A DNA stretch of 64,000 nucleotides from Myxococcota bacterium (GTDB lineage Bacteria; Myxococcota; XYA12-FULL-58-9; JALHOP01): assembly GCA_022842935.1 (NCBI GenBank), contig JALHOP010000021.1, positions 1 to 64,000 on the forward strand, in the 5' to 3' direction. Shown one piece after another: positions 9,634 through 18,559 of the stretch. Every line of letters starts with the position of its first letter. Position 1 is the stretch's first letter. A program made the translations under genes and the position numbers. Under the pieces are notes generated by a model, which was not told where the DNA came from, did no database searches, and saw nothing but the letters and a program-made list of their open reading frames with translations.

Positions 9634-10188
9634 ATGAAGCACCTCAAACTGCCGTTCCTTGCCTTGGTCGCCACCTCCCTGATTGCCGCGACCGCTGCTG
9701 CAAACGATAAGGTCGGCTATGTCGACATGGCTCGCGCCTTCAACGAGCTCGAAGATAGCAAACAGGCCAAAGATCAGCTGAAGAAGGACTTCGACGTCAA
9801 ACAGAAGCAGCTCGACGAGGCCCAGAACAAGCTAAAGGCCAAGAAGGACGAATTCGACGCCAAGTCGGCCATGATGAAGCCCGAGGTCAAGCAGCAGAAG
9901 CAAGACGAGCTGCAGAAGGACTTCGCCCAGCTTCAGCAGACTTACATGCAGCTTCAGCAGGACTTGTCGAAGCGCGAAGGCGCGTTGGTGCAAGAGATCA
10001 CCCGCAAGCTCCGCAAAGTGGTCGAGAAGCTCGGCGACCGCGAGAGCTACAGCATGATCCTCGATATTGGTGACGGCGTTCTCTACTACAAGCGCCATCT
10101 CGACATCACCGACCAGGTCATTCGCGAGTACAACAAAGACTACGGCACAAGCACCGCTAAAGAAGCCAACGCGGCAAACAAGAAGTAG
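9634..10188 (+). CDS. OmpH/Skp-family periplasmic chaperone
   Basis: 184 residues. The signal peptide MKHLKLPFLALVATSLIAATAAA is cleaved before ND. A short beta strand with the family motif KVGYVDMARAF follows, then long Lys/Gln/Asp-rich helical coiled-coil arms (about 45-120), and C-terminal strands with YSMILDIGDGVLYY. Skp/OmpH trimers hold unfolded outer-membrane proteins in the periplasm and hand them to the BAM complex. It is the first gene of the operon with lpxD, 5 bp upstream of it, the same order as in many proteobacteria. The next barrel-assembly gene, bamA, is in a separate operon about 9 kb away. Confidence 0.92.
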   Translation: MKHLKLPFLALVATSLIAATAAANDKVGYVDMARAFNELEDSKQAKDQLKKDFDVKQKQLDEAQNKLKAKKDEFDAKSAMMKPEVKQQKQDELQKDFAQLQQTYMQLQQDLSKREGALVQEITRKLRKVVEKLGDRESYSMILDIGDGVLYYKRHLDITDQVIREYNKDYGTSTAKEANAANKK

Positions 10189-10193
10189 CAAGC

Positions 10194-11258
10194 ATGATGA
10201 CGGTCGGAGCGTTGGCCGGCTTGGTCGACGGTGCCGTGTTCGGGGATGCCACACGTGAGATTCGCGGAGTCGCGGATTTGACGAGCGCGGGCCCGAGCGA
10301 CATCACCTTCCTTGCCAACGCCAAGTACGCGAGCAAGGTAGCAACGACACGCGCGGGCGCCGTGATTGTGGTGCAGCGGCTCGATGCGTCGCCGTGCGCA
10401 CAGGTCGTTTGCGCCAACCCCTATCTTGCGATGCAGACCATCGCCCAGCACCTGAACCCAGCGCCGACGTATTCCGCTGGAGCAGAACCCGGCGCGTTCG
10501 TTCACCCCGATGCCCGCCTCCACCCAACCGCCGTCGTCCGTGTGGGCGCCGTCGTCGACGCCTTCGCAGTCATCGGCGAGCGCACCGTCATTGAACCGCT
10601 CGCTTTCGTTGGCCGCGGCGCCAAGGTCGGAGCCGATTGTTTGCTCCACCCTGGGGCGAAGGTCATGAGTCGTTGTGAGGTCGGCGATCGGGTCATCATC
10701 CAGCCCAATGGGGTCGTTGGCTCCGACGGCTTCGGCTATGCCCCCGATGCCGCCGGCAAGCGCCACAAGATCCCGCAGGTTGGCATCGTCGTCCTCGAAG
10801 ACGACGTCGAGATCGGTGCGAACTCCACTATCGATCGCGCGACCTTTGGCGTGACCCGCGTTGGCAAGGGCACCAAAATCGACAACCTGGTTCAGATTGG
10901 TCACAACGTCGTGACCGGCAGCGACTGCGTCATCGTCAGTCAGTCGGGGGTCGCCGGCAGCACGACCCTGGGAGATCGCGTCGTGATGGGAGCACAGACG
11001 GGGATCACCGGCCACGTGACGGTTGCATCCGACGTAACACTCGCCGCGCGCGCCGCGGCCGCTGGTCGCATCGCCGCCGCTGGCATTTATGGTGGCATCC
11101 CGGCTATCCCGCACACGAAGTGGGTGAAGAGCATGGCCGTCGTGGCGATGCTTCCTGAGCTGCGCAAAAGGGTGCGCGAGCTCGAACGTAAGGTCACCGG
11201 TAAGTTCTCGAGCGCAGAGGGAGTCGATGGCGATTCATCCGACAGCAATCGTTCCTAA
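10194..11258 (+). CDS. lpxD: UDP-3-O-acylglucosamine N-acyltransferase
   Basis: 354 residues. It transfers a hydroxyacyl chain from acyl-ACP to the 2-amino group of UDP-3-O-acyl-GlcN, the third step of lipid A synthesis. An N-terminal uridine-binding domain (1-100, with ITFLANAKY) leads into the left-handed beta-helix of hexapeptide repeats (about 100-300) and a C-terminal helix (LPELRKRVRELERKV). Catalytic His is H237 in QIGHNV. Its 3' end overlaps lpxA by 32 bp in another frame. fabZ, usually between lpxD and lpxA, is absent here. Confidence 0.96.
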   Translation: MMTVGALAGLVDGAVFGDATREIRGVADLTSAGPSDITFLANAKYASKVATTRAGAVIVVQRLDASPCAQVVCANPYLAMQTIAQHLNPAPTYSAGAEPGAFVHPDARLHPTAVVRVGAVVDAFAVIGERTVIEPLAFVGRGAKVGADCLLHPGAKVMSRCEVGDRVIIQPNGVVGSDGFGYAPDAAGKRHKIPQVGIVVLEDDVEIGANSTIDRATFGVTRVGKGTKIDNLVQIGHNVVTGSDCVIVSQSGVAGSTTLGDRVVMGAQTGITGHVTVASDVTLAARAAAAGRIAAAGIYGGIPAIPHTKWVKSMAVVAMLPELRKRVRELERKVTGKFSSAEGVDGDSSDSNRS

Positions 11259-12039
11259 GGGCGCCGAGATCGACCCCTCGGCCGAGATCGGGCCCTATTG
11301 TGTCATCGGCCCGCGCGTGAAGATCGGCCGCGAGACACGGCTGGTTGCGCACGTGGTCGTCGACAACGACACGACCATCGGGGCACGCAACGTGCTCTAC
11401 CCTTTCGCCTCCATCGGCGGCCCGCCGCAAGACCTGAAGTTCAAGGGCGAGCCGGCCCGTGTCGTCATCGGCGACGACAACGTGATCCGCGAGGGCGTCA
11501 CCATCAACATGGGGACTGCGGGCGGGCACATGGAGACGCGCCTCGGTAGCAACTGCCTGCTCATGGCGTATTCGCACATCGCGCACGACTGCATCGTCGG
11601 TAGCCGCGTCATCATGGCGAACAATGCGACGCTCGCCGGTCACGTGACCGTCGAAGATGAAGTCCGCATCAGCGGAATCGCAGCGATCCACCAATTCGTC
11701 CGCATCGGCCGCGCCGCGTTCTTGGCCGGCGGCGCCATGGTCGCGCAGGACGTTCCTCCCTGGTGTATCGCCCAGGGCGATCGGGCGGAGCTTGCCGGCC
11801 TCAACGTGGTGGGCCTCAAGCGTGGGGGCTGGAGCCGCGAGCGCCTAGGCGCGCTACGCCAGTGCTTCAAGATGATCTTCTACCCCGAAGGCACGCGAGC
11901 CCAGGGCCTCGAGCGCGCAGAGACCGAGCTCGCGCCCAAGAGCCAGGACGTGGCCGAATTCGTCGCCTTCATCCGCGCCTCGAAGCGCGGTGTCGCCTCG
12001 GCACGGCCCGTTGGTGCAAACGAGCCGGACGAGACGTGA
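11227..12039 (+). CDS. lpxA: UDP-N-acetylglucosamine O-acyltransferase
   Basis: 270 residues, the usual length. It performs the first lipid A step, O-acylation of UDP-GlcNAc (or of its 3-amino analogue in some species). The left-handed beta-helix begins at residue 2 (IHPTAIVPKGAEIDPSAEIGP). GPPQDLKFKGE is the family signature and catalytic H120 lies in SHIAHDC. The C-terminal helical part carries GLKRGGWS. The start inside lpxD is required by the conserved N-terminus. Its TGA overlaps the GTG start of lpxI, so translation is probably coupled. Confidence 0.97.
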   Translation: MAIHPTAIVPKGAEIDPSAEIGPYCVIGPRVKIGRETRLVAHVVVDNDTTIGARNVLYPFASIGGPPQDLKFKGEPARVVIGDDNVIREGVTINMGTAGGHMETRLGSNCLLMAYSHIAHDCIVGSRVIMANNATLAGHVTVEDEVRISGIAAIHQFVRIGRAAFLAGGAMVAQDVPPWCIAQGDRAELAGLNVVGLKRGGWSRERLGALRQCFKMIFYPEGTRAQGLERAETELAPKSQDVAEFVAFIRASKRGVASARPVGANEPDET

Positions 12040-12890
12040 GCGGTAACCAGCCGAGCGACCGCATCGGTCTCATCGCGGGCAACGGTTCCTTCCCCATCTT
12101 TTTCGCTCGCGCCGCCAAGAAGCGCGGTTTGAAAGTGGTCGCTGTTGGCATGAAAGGCGAGACCAAACCCGAGGTCGCCCGTGAAGTCGACGCGATGACC
12201 TGGGTGAAGGTCGGCCAGCTCAAGGCGATGATCGAAGCCTTCGTGAAAGGCGGTTGCAAACAGGCGGCCATGGCAGGTGGTGTTCGCAAGACCCGCTTGT
12301 TCGAGCGCGCCCGGCCCGACTTTCTCGCCATGAAGCTCCTGGCACGGGCCGCCATCCGTCGTGACGACGGCATGTTGCGCGCCGTGGCGGATGAATTCGA
12401 GAAGGCAGGCGTCACCATCATCGACTCAACCGTCTTCATGCCCGAGGCGCTGGCACCAGAAGGCGTGCTCACCAAACGCAAGCCCGAGCCACGTGAGTGG
12501 CAGGACCTGCGCTACGGGCTCATTGTCGCGCGCGAGATTGGGAAGCTCGATATCGGCCAGACGGTGGTGGTGAAAGATGGGGCGGTCGTCGCCCTCGAAG
12601 CCATCGAAGGCACCGACGCTTGCATCGCCCGCGCAGGCGAGCTCACCGGCAAAAGAGGCGCGGTCATCGTCAAGGTCGCTAAGCCCACGCAGGACATGCG
12701 CTTCGATGTTCCGGCTATCGGCCCGAAAACGTTGGTGTCGATGCGCGACGCGGGCGTGCGCGTGCTCGGCATCGAAGCGGGACGTACTCTCATCCTCGAG
12801 CCCGAGCAGTTCGTGAACGAAGCGGACACTGCCGGGCTCGTCATCGTGGGGCTCACGAGCAACGAGATCCTCACAGCGGCGGCATCATGA
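12036..12890 (+). CDS. lpxI: UDP-2,3-diacylglucosamine pyrophosphatase LpxI
   Basis: 284 residues (DUF1009/LpxI family). It hydrolyses UDP-2,3-diacylglucosamine to lipid X and UMP, replacing LpxH in many alpha- and deltaproteobacterial lineages. Family segments visible are IGLIAGNGSFPIFFA at the N-terminus, the LRAVADEFEKAGVTIIDSTVFMP region, GAVVALEAIEGTDACI and FDVPAIGPKTL near the C-terminus. The GTG at 12036 (GTGA overlap with the lpxA stop) is chosen because the LpxI N-terminus starts there. The frame is open upstream, but that protein is an Arg/Pro-rich shadow. Its end overlaps the next gene by 4 bp. Confidence 0.94.
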   Translation: MSGNQPSDRIGLIAGNGSFPIFFARAAKKRGLKVVAVGMKGETKPEVAREVDAMTWVKVGQLKAMIEAFVKGGCKQAAMAGGVRKTRLFERARPDFLAMKLLARAAIRRDDGMLRAVADEFEKAGVTIIDSTVFMPEALAPEGVLTKRKPEPREWQDLRYGLIVAREIGKLDIGQTVVVKDGAVVALEAIEGTDACIARAGELTGKRGAVIVKVAKPTQDMRFDVPAIGPKTLVSMRDAGVRVLGIEAGRTLILEPEQFVNEADTAGLVIVGLTSNEILTAAAS

Positions 12891-13834
12891 GCAGCAAAGT
12901 TCGCGTCGTGGTCGTAGGTGGCGGCCACCTCGGCACCTACCACTGTCAGAAGATTGCGGCCGATGAGCGCGCGCAGCTCGTCGCCGTCGTCGACCCGATC
13001 GAAGAGAAGCGCCAGAAGCTCGCGGCTCAACACCAGGTGGCGTCATTCGCAACGCTTGCCGAGCTGCGTGAGCCGGTCGACGCGGTCATCATCGCGACCC
13101 CAACGCGTACGCACTCCGCTATCGCGCACGAAGCGCTCGAGCGCAATTATCACGTGCTCGTCGAAAAACCCATCACCGCCACCATGGCCGAGGCAGTCGC
13201 TCTGGTCGAAGCAGCCAAGAGGCGCGGCCGCGTCTTGCAGGTGGGTCACACCGAGCGATGGAACCCAGCCGTTACCGCGGCGCTCGCGATGGTCGACAAG
13301 CCTGGCTACATCGTGGCGGAGCGCCTGGCGCCCTTCTCGGGCCGTAGCACGGACGTCGATGTCGTCCTCGACCTCATGATCCACGACCTCGACATCGTTG
13401 GCGCGCTCATCTCGGCGAAGCTCGTGGAGTCGCGCAGCGTCGGCGTTCCGGTCATCACGACAGAGATCGATATGGCCGCGGCGCGCCTTCAGTTCGAAGA
13501 CGGCACCGTCGCGCAGATTTCTGCTGGGCGCGCGAGCCTCGAGCCAGTCCGCAAGATCCGCCTTTTCACCAAGGAGCGCTACGTGTCCATCGACTGCGCG
13601 GCGCGCGAGGTGAAGTCGGTGCGCCGTTTGCCGCCCGACCCGGGGAGTGCGTGGCCTCAGATCTCGGGCGAGCCGGTCGACGTGCCCGCCGGTGACGCCC
13701 TCGCCCTTCAGGACCGCGACTTCATCCGCTGCGTCATCGAAAACGCGCGCCCCAAGGTCGACGGCGTAGCCGGTATGCGCGCGCTCGAGCTTGCTGAAGC
13801 GGTCAAGCGCACCCTGACCGCCCCGCTCACTTAG
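12887..13834 (+). CDS. Gfo/Idh/MocA-family oxidoreductase in the lipid A operon
   Basis: 315 residues. The N-terminal Rossmann fold has GGGHLGTYH (11-19) for NAD(P) and the signature EKP (93-95, LVEKPITAT). The C-terminal alpha/beta substrate domain includes HTERWNPA and DLMIHDLDIV. The family oxidises hydroxyls of sugars or sugar nucleotides. It is coupled by a 4 bp overlap to lpxI, so a role on lipid A precursors is likely. In Leptospira and Acidithiobacillus a related enzyme, GnnA, with aminotransferase GnnB makes UDP-GlcNAc3N for LpxA. No GnnB is in this window, so that role is only a hypothesis. It ends 35 bp before a convergent gene. Confidence 0.88.
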   Translation: MSSKVRVVVVGGGHLGTYHCQKIAADERAQLVAVVDPIEEKRQKLAAQHQVASFATLAELREPVDAVIIATPTRTHSAIAHEALERNYHVLVEKPITATMAEAVALVEAAKRRGRVLQVGHTERWNPAVTAALAMVDKPGYIVAERLAPFSGRSTDVDVVLDLMIHDLDIVGALISAKLVESRSVGVPVITTEIDMAAARLQFEDGTVAQISAGRASLEPVRKIRLFTKERYVSIDCAAREVKSVRRLPPDPGSAWPQISGEPVDVPAGDALALQDRDFIRCVIENARPKVDGVAGMRALELAEAVKRTLTAPLT

Positions 13835-13869
13835 GCGTCACTGCTCGCGCTGAACGCAAGGTAGCGTGT

Positions 13870-15477
13870 CTACTTCACCTCGGAGCTTCCACTCTCCGTC
13901 CGGTTTTCCACCGGCTGCGCCTGAACGCCATTGCGGTCAATCTCAGCCAGGCGACGGCTCATGCGGTCATTGTCGACGCGCAGAAAGCGCTGCTCTTCGC
14001 GTAGCGCCATCAGCTCGCTCGCGAGGTCCGATGCCTTGGTCTCGGCGGTGCTGCTGCCCTCGCGAACCAACCGAAGCTCGGCCTCGGAGGCATCGAGCTG
14101 TCGCTGCAGCGTCGCCACGTCGGTTTTGAGACCTTCGATCTCGCGCTTTTGCTCGTCGAGAGACTTCTGCCGGTCGGCGATCTCGAGCTTCAGTGCCTCC
14201 TGGGCACGGCCAGCGTCCTCGATGGCAAGCTCGCGCTCACGGATGGTCCCTTGCAGCTCGGCGGCGCGGGTCTCGCGCTCGTTGCGCGCTTGTGCTGCCT
14301 CGTCGCCCACCTCTTGCAAGCGCTTGTCGCGCTCGCTGACAGTCGCGCGGAGCTCTTCGAGGCCACGGGTGGCGTCGACGATCTGCGCCTCGAGCGTGCC
14401 AACCTTGCCCTCGAGCTCGCTCCGTACGCGCGCAAGCTCCGACTCGAGCTCGCCGCGCACGCGGCCAAGCTCGTCGTTCGCGGTGTTGAGCTGGGCTTCG
14501 CGCTCGCCTAGCACCTGGCGTGTGCTCTCGAGGTCGCGTGTCGCGATGGCGAGCTTGTCGATGAGCTCGACCTGCTTTGCGTCGGCGGCTGCGAGACCCG
14601 CGCTCAGCTCGTCGATCTGCTGGCGGGCGCTGGTCAAATCGTTCTGGGTGGTCGTCAGCTCGTTGGTGAGCGACGCGATACGCGCTTCACTCTCGGCGAT
14701 GGTGCGGGTCGACGTTTCGCGAAGCTCGTTGAAGACCTGTTGTGCCGTCTCGATTTTGGCGCGGAAGTCCGCCATGAGCGCGTTCTTCTCGTCGCGCTCT
14801 TGCTCGAGCTTGAGGGTCCATGCCTCGTTGCTGGCGTCCATCTCCTGGCGCAAGCCCGCAAGCTCGCCCTGAAGTTGCGAATTGGCTGCGACCCCTTCGT
14901 TGATGACCGCGTTCAGGCGGGCTTCCTCGGCACGAAACGCCTGGGCGCTCCGGGTCGCCTGGTCTCGGACTGTCGCATAGCGTTCGACGGCAGAGGCGCG
15001 CTCGCTCTCCTTGGCATCGAGGAGCTGATCGACGGCGTCGACCTGGCGCTGCTTGATGCTCCAGACCCACCCAACACGCGCGAGGTCGCGCTCGAGCTCG
15101 CGTACCCGGTCGCGCAAGAACTGCATCTTCTTGTCGAGACCAGCGAGGTTCTTGCGAGGCGGGGGCGGAGGCGCCGAGCGAAAGTCGACGTCCTTGACCT
15201 GATTGAAAACGCGGTTGATGAACGCGCGGTCTTCTTCTGTGATTTCACTGATGTCTGGGAGATTGGTGCGCGCGCGCATCGCGGGAGGCGCGTTTACATC
15301 CGTAATCGCGACGATTTCCTGCGTGTCGTAGCTATCGACCTCGTCGACAGCCTCGACTGAAACGGCCGAGACTTCATCGAGTGGCAGCTCTTCAGGCGCC
15401 AGCTCCTCGGCAGGTTCGGCTGCGGCCTCTGCGGAATACTGCGCAGACGCGGCGTCGTCGGTTGGTTCCGTCGCCAT
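13870..15477 (-). CDS. Large coiled-coil protein
   Basis: 535 residues. The first 60 residues are acidic and Ala-rich (AEPAEELAPEELPLDE). A short conserved-looking segment DISEITEEDRAFINRVFNQVKDVDFRS and a run of six prolines follow. From about residue 115 to 520 it is one continuous heptad-type coiled coil (LDKKMQFLRDRVRELERDL ...) rich in Glu, Arg, Leu and Ala. No signal peptide or membrane segment is present, so it is probably cytoplasmic. Such proteins in myxobacteria serve as cytoskeletal, polarity or chromosome-organising scaffolds; the specific role here is unknown. It is convergent with the Gfo/Idh gene and divergent from the barrel gene at 15556. Confidence 0.8.
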   Translation of the reverse strand: MATEPTDDAASAQYSAEAAAEPAEELAPEELPLDEVSAVSVEAVDEVDSYDTQEIVAITDVNAPPAMRARTNLPDISEITEEDRAFINRVFNQVKDVDFRSAPPPPPRKNLAGLDKKMQFLRDRVRELERDLARVGWVWSIKQRQVDAVDQLLDAKESERASAVERYATVRDQATRSAQAFRAEEARLNAVINEGVAANSQLQGELAGLRQEMDASNEAWTLKLEQERDEKNALMADFRAKIETAQQVFNELRETSTRTIAESEARIASLTNELTTTQNDLTSARQQIDELSAGLAAADAKQVELIDKLAIATRDLESTRQVLGEREAQLNTANDELGRVRGELESELARVRSELEGKVGTLEAQIVDATRGLEELRATVSERDKRLQEVGDEAAQARNERETRAAELQGTIRERELAIEDAGRAQEALKLEIADRQKSLDEQKREIEGLKTDVATLQRQLDASEAELRLVREGSSTAETKASDLASELMALREEQRFLRVDNDRMSRRLAEIDRNGVQAQPVENRTESGSSEVK

Positions 15478-15555
15478 CGTTCCCCTAGATCCTTTAGCGT
15501 ACGAGTCTTTCGCCAGCGTACCCGGTTCTGTCTTCTATGCAAGCGCCACCTCTGC

Positions 15556-18138
15556 GTGCGTGCTAACCTCGCGCTGGTGCTTGCGGTCGCCGTCGTTTCC
15601 TGGGTCACACTCGCCTCGGCGCCACATGTTGCGCCATGTGCGCGGGTCACCGTCACCGCCTCCCTCGACCCCCGCTCCCACACCATCACGGGAACGGCCA
15701 CCTGTATCGTCGCGCGTGACACGCAGCTCCGCGTCGCCACCTACCCGCGTCTATTTCGCACCCCCGCTGGCATCAACGATGTGACCCAGCCGTGGTTCTA
15801 TCCGCAAGGCTTCGACCCTGGCGACATGGTACTCACCGACGCAGCCGGCACGGCGCTCCTCGGAGACGGTCCATGGCAGACCCTCGGCGCGCGGCGGGCA
15901 GGTGACGTCGTAACGCTCGCGTTCGTGACCCGTGTGCCGCGTCGAAACGGGGTTTTCGGCGAACGCGACGGTACGTTCTACATGCTGGGGGGCTGGCATC
16001 CCGCTTTCGCGGACGAGCACAGCCCGGTGGTCGCGACAACGGTCGAATTCCACGTGACGATGCCACCGCATACGGTGGGCTTCGCCGGCGAGACGCCGTT
16101 CGGTGCGCGGGCGCCACGCCGACTCGACGGGGTCATGGACGCGCGCTTCGTGCCATGGCTCGTGGCAGGCGCGGCTTCGGTGAAGTTACGCGACGCTGCG
16201 GTGGTCGTGACTCCCGCGCCCGCCCGGCATGGCGAGACACCTTACGACCTGCGTGACCTGTCGGCGGGTCTCGATGGACTTGCATCACGTGAGCTGTCGG
16301 AGACCCTCGAGGTTGGCGCGAACTGGGCAGACACCCAAGTGCTACCGCGGCGGCGGCTCATTGTCGTGATGGCGCCGTTGCGCGAGCGACTCGTCGAGCG
16401 CTTCGACGGTGGCTTTGCCGTTTCGGACCGGGCCTTCCACGTGGCGTCGATTCTGCAACGTTTGCATCGTTTGGCGATCTGGCGAGCCCAGCTTGCAAGC
16501 TACGCTCTACCCAAGGCGCGAAGTGTCGAAGTCGGCGCGGACGCCCTGCCGGCCGAGCTCGTCGCCGATACAGTTGGGCTCATCTTGCGCGACGCTCTCG
16601 CGCGCAGCCTCTACCGCTCAAACGAATACGCCGCCCAAATGTTCGAGCACGTCGCCATCATTCCCGAGATCGACTCGCTCATCTTCGCGCCGCAAGTGGC
16701 GTTTGCGGACGCGTACTACGAAGCCATCGACGAGACGCCGGTGGTCGCCAATCACCTCGACGATTTCGACACCTCTCTACCGCGCGGCAAGATGGTCGCG
16801 ACCAAGCTTGTGGACCGTGTCGGCGACGCTGGCGCGCTCGCCATCACCCAGGCGTATCTGCCGAGCACCTCGAACTGGCTGTCGCTCATCCGTGCGAGCG
16901 CTGGCGACGAGGTCGTAAGGGGGCTGCGCGAGTGGCTGGGTCCGACGCCAAAGCTCGACTACGTGCTCGCCGAGGTCGAGTCCACGCCCTCTGGGACGCG
17001 GGTGCGTATCGACGCCGTAGGTCCCGACGCAGACAAGGTTCACGAGCCGATCATGGTGCGCCTGCGTCTGGCGGGAAAACACCGCCTCGAGGCTACTCGC
17101 ATCGGACCGGGCGAGTTGTTTTTCCCCGGCCACGAAAAGCCCAAACTTGTCGAGCTCGATCCGTTCGAGCGGACCGTTCAACTCGCTACGACCCCCGGCG
17201 AAACGACGCGCTACAACGACCGAAGCACGCCACGCTGGCGTTTTCTCTTGAACGACATTACGGGGCTCTTCCAGATCACCAACCAGCAAGTCAGTGCCAG
17301 CGCGGATTTCGCGCTGCGGCGCATCCATGACCTGCGTTACGCCTTCGGCTTCAGCGCATCGTACGCGCCCGAGTCAGTCGGCGTGTCCGCGAGCGCGGTC
17401 TATAAGTTTGGCGAGGCCGTGACTCCCTTGCAGCTCGCTGACCGCATCGGCGTGGGCTTGGGCTACAACCGCCTGCGTGGCGAGTTCGACGACGCGACCC
17501 CAGGCGACCTCTTGTCGCTCTCGCTTGGCTACGGTCACGACGACCGCCTCAATCCCTACTTTAGCTTCGAGGGCTCCGGCTGGTCGCTTTCGAGCGGTGT
17601 CGCCTATGGCCGGGACGACCGCGGCGTCGACTACGTCTTCGGTCAGGTGGGCGCCGGGGTCTTGAAGATCTGGCAGCTCGCCATGGGCCACGCTCTCGTA
17701 GGCCGGCTTCGCGGTGATGTGTTGATCGGTGCGGCACCCAAGCAGAGCGAGCTACGTTTGGGCGGCCGCAATCGCGGCGGTCGAGGCTACGAAATCAACG
17801 AGGCGCGCGGGACCGAGCGGCTCGTCGCAAGCGCCGAATACCGCCACGTCCTCGAGAACGACATGCGCTCCGATTGGCTGCGCCTCTTCACCTTCACACG
17901 CGTCGAGGGGGCCTTCTTCGGCGACGTCATCGTGTTGCCGGTCGACCGCGCTGGCTGCCAACGCTCCGTCTTCACCGATGTCGGCTACAGCGTCCGCTTC
18001 ATCGGCGATGTGTTCAACCTCTACACCAGCAGCCTGGGGTTCGACTTTGGCTTCCCCTTGAACCGGTGCCCAGATGAAAGCGACCGTTTTCCGGTCACCA
18101 TCTATGCGTCATTCCTGCAATCGTTCGCGTCGTTCTAG
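15556..18138 (+). CDS. M1-peptidase-like N-domain fused to Omp85-like outer-membrane barrel
   Basis: 860 residues. A signal peptide (1-22, ending ASA) starts at GTG 15556. Residues about 30-130 resemble the N-terminal beta domain of M1 aminopeptidases: LDPRSHTITGTATC, then FGERDGTFYMLGGWHPAF. A helical region (about 260-460) follows at the place of the gluzincin domain, but no HExxH is present. From about 560 the protein is a beta-barrel with many alternating aromatic strands. R743-G744-Y745 matches the VRGF/Y loop motif of Omp85/BamA proteins. The likely location is the outer membrane with the inactive M1-like part in the periplasm. Function unknown. It is divergent from the coiled-coil gene. 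Confidence 0.75.
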   Translation: MRANLALVLAVAVVSWVTLASAPHVAPCARVTVTASLDPRSHTITGTATCIVARDTQLRVATYPRLFRTPAGINDVTQPWFYPQGFDPGDMVLTDAAGTALLGDGPWQTLGARRAGDVVTLAFVTRVPRRNGVFGERDGTFYMLGGWHPAFADEHSPVVATTVEFHVTMPPHTVGFAGETPFGARAPRRLDGVMDARFVPWLVAGAASVKLRDAAVVVTPAPARHGETPYDLRDLSAGLDGLASRELSETLEVGANWADTQVLPRRRLIVVMAPLRERLVERFDGGFAVSDRAFHVASILQRLHRLAIWRAQLASYALPKARSVEVGADALPAELVADTVGLILRDALARSLYRSNEYAAQMFEHVAIIPEIDSLIFAPQVAFADAYYEAIDETPVVANHLDDFDTSLPRGKMVATKLVDRVGDAGALAITQAYLPSTSNWLSLIRASAGDEVVRGLREWLGPTPKLDYVLAEVESTPSGTRVRIDAVGPDADKVHEPIMVRLRLAGKHRLEATRIGPGELFFPGHEKPKLVELDPFERTVQLATTPGETTRYNDRSTPRWRFLLNDITGLFQITNQQVSASADFALRRIHDLRYAFGFSASYAPESVGVSASAVYKFGEAVTPLQLADRIGVGLGYNRLRGEFDDATPGDLLSLSLGYGHDDRLNPYFSFEGSGWSLSSGVAYGRDDRGVDYVFGQVGAGVLKIWQLAMGHALVGRLRGDVLIGAAPKQSELRLGGRNRGGRGYEINEARGTERLVASAEYRHVLENDMRSDWLRLFTFTRVEGAFFGDVIVLPVDRAGCQRSVFTDVGYSVRFIGDVFNLYTSSLGFDFGFPLNRCPDESDRFPVTIYASFLQSFASF

Positions 18139-18164
18139 CTAGAACGCTCTCTCGACGCCCCGCG

Positions 18165-18449
18165 TTAGCTCCGGCTCGCGGCCCGCATAGCTGCCTGTGC
18201 GCCCAAAAGAAGCGCCGGCACCAAGCTGCTTTCGAGCTTGGTGAAGTCGCCAATGGTGTAGACGCCGAGGCGCGAAAAATGCGCCGCGCGATGGGGGCCA
18301 ACCTGCAGAAGCGACTGCACGCTCTCCCGCGAGAGGTTTACCAGCGGGCGAATCCCGTGCGCGCGCCGATAGGCATTCTCGGCGACCAAGGCGCCGCGAA
18401 TGGGCTTGTCGAGATAGGCCGCGGTGCGGTTTGTCAGGCTGATTCTCAT
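18165..18449 (-). CDS. Small helix-hairpin-helix protein
   Basis: 94 residues. The ATG at 18449 has GGAGG 6 nt upstream, a strong ribosome site. The N-terminus is MRISLTNRTAAYLDKP. Residues about 48-75 (LLQVGPHRAAHFSRLGVYTIGDFTKL) match a helix-hairpin-helix of the DUF4332/RuvA-like type (GIG...A..L...GI.T..DL). The gene is downstream of bamA on the same strand after 110 bp. It may be a DNA-binding or scaffold protein; its role is unknown. Larger frames overlapping this interval lack the ribosome site. Confidence 0.6.
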   Translation of the reverse strand: MRISLTNRTAAYLDKPIRGALVAENAYRRAHGIRPLVNLSRESVQSLLQVGPHRAAHFSRLGVYTIGDFTKLESSLVPALLLGAQAAMRAASRS

Positions 18450-18559
18450 GGGTTCCTCCAGGGGGAGCCCGATTATCGTGCGACAGGGCCGGATGTTTCG
18501 TCTTAGCCACCCAGCCGACACCGAGCTGCCGCCACGGCCTCGAGCGCTCTCGTCGGGAA

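Noticed and set aside
10140-11114. 324-codon minus-strand frame over lpxD
   Set aside because: Shadow of the beta-helix gene; Asp/Gly/His-rich composition only.
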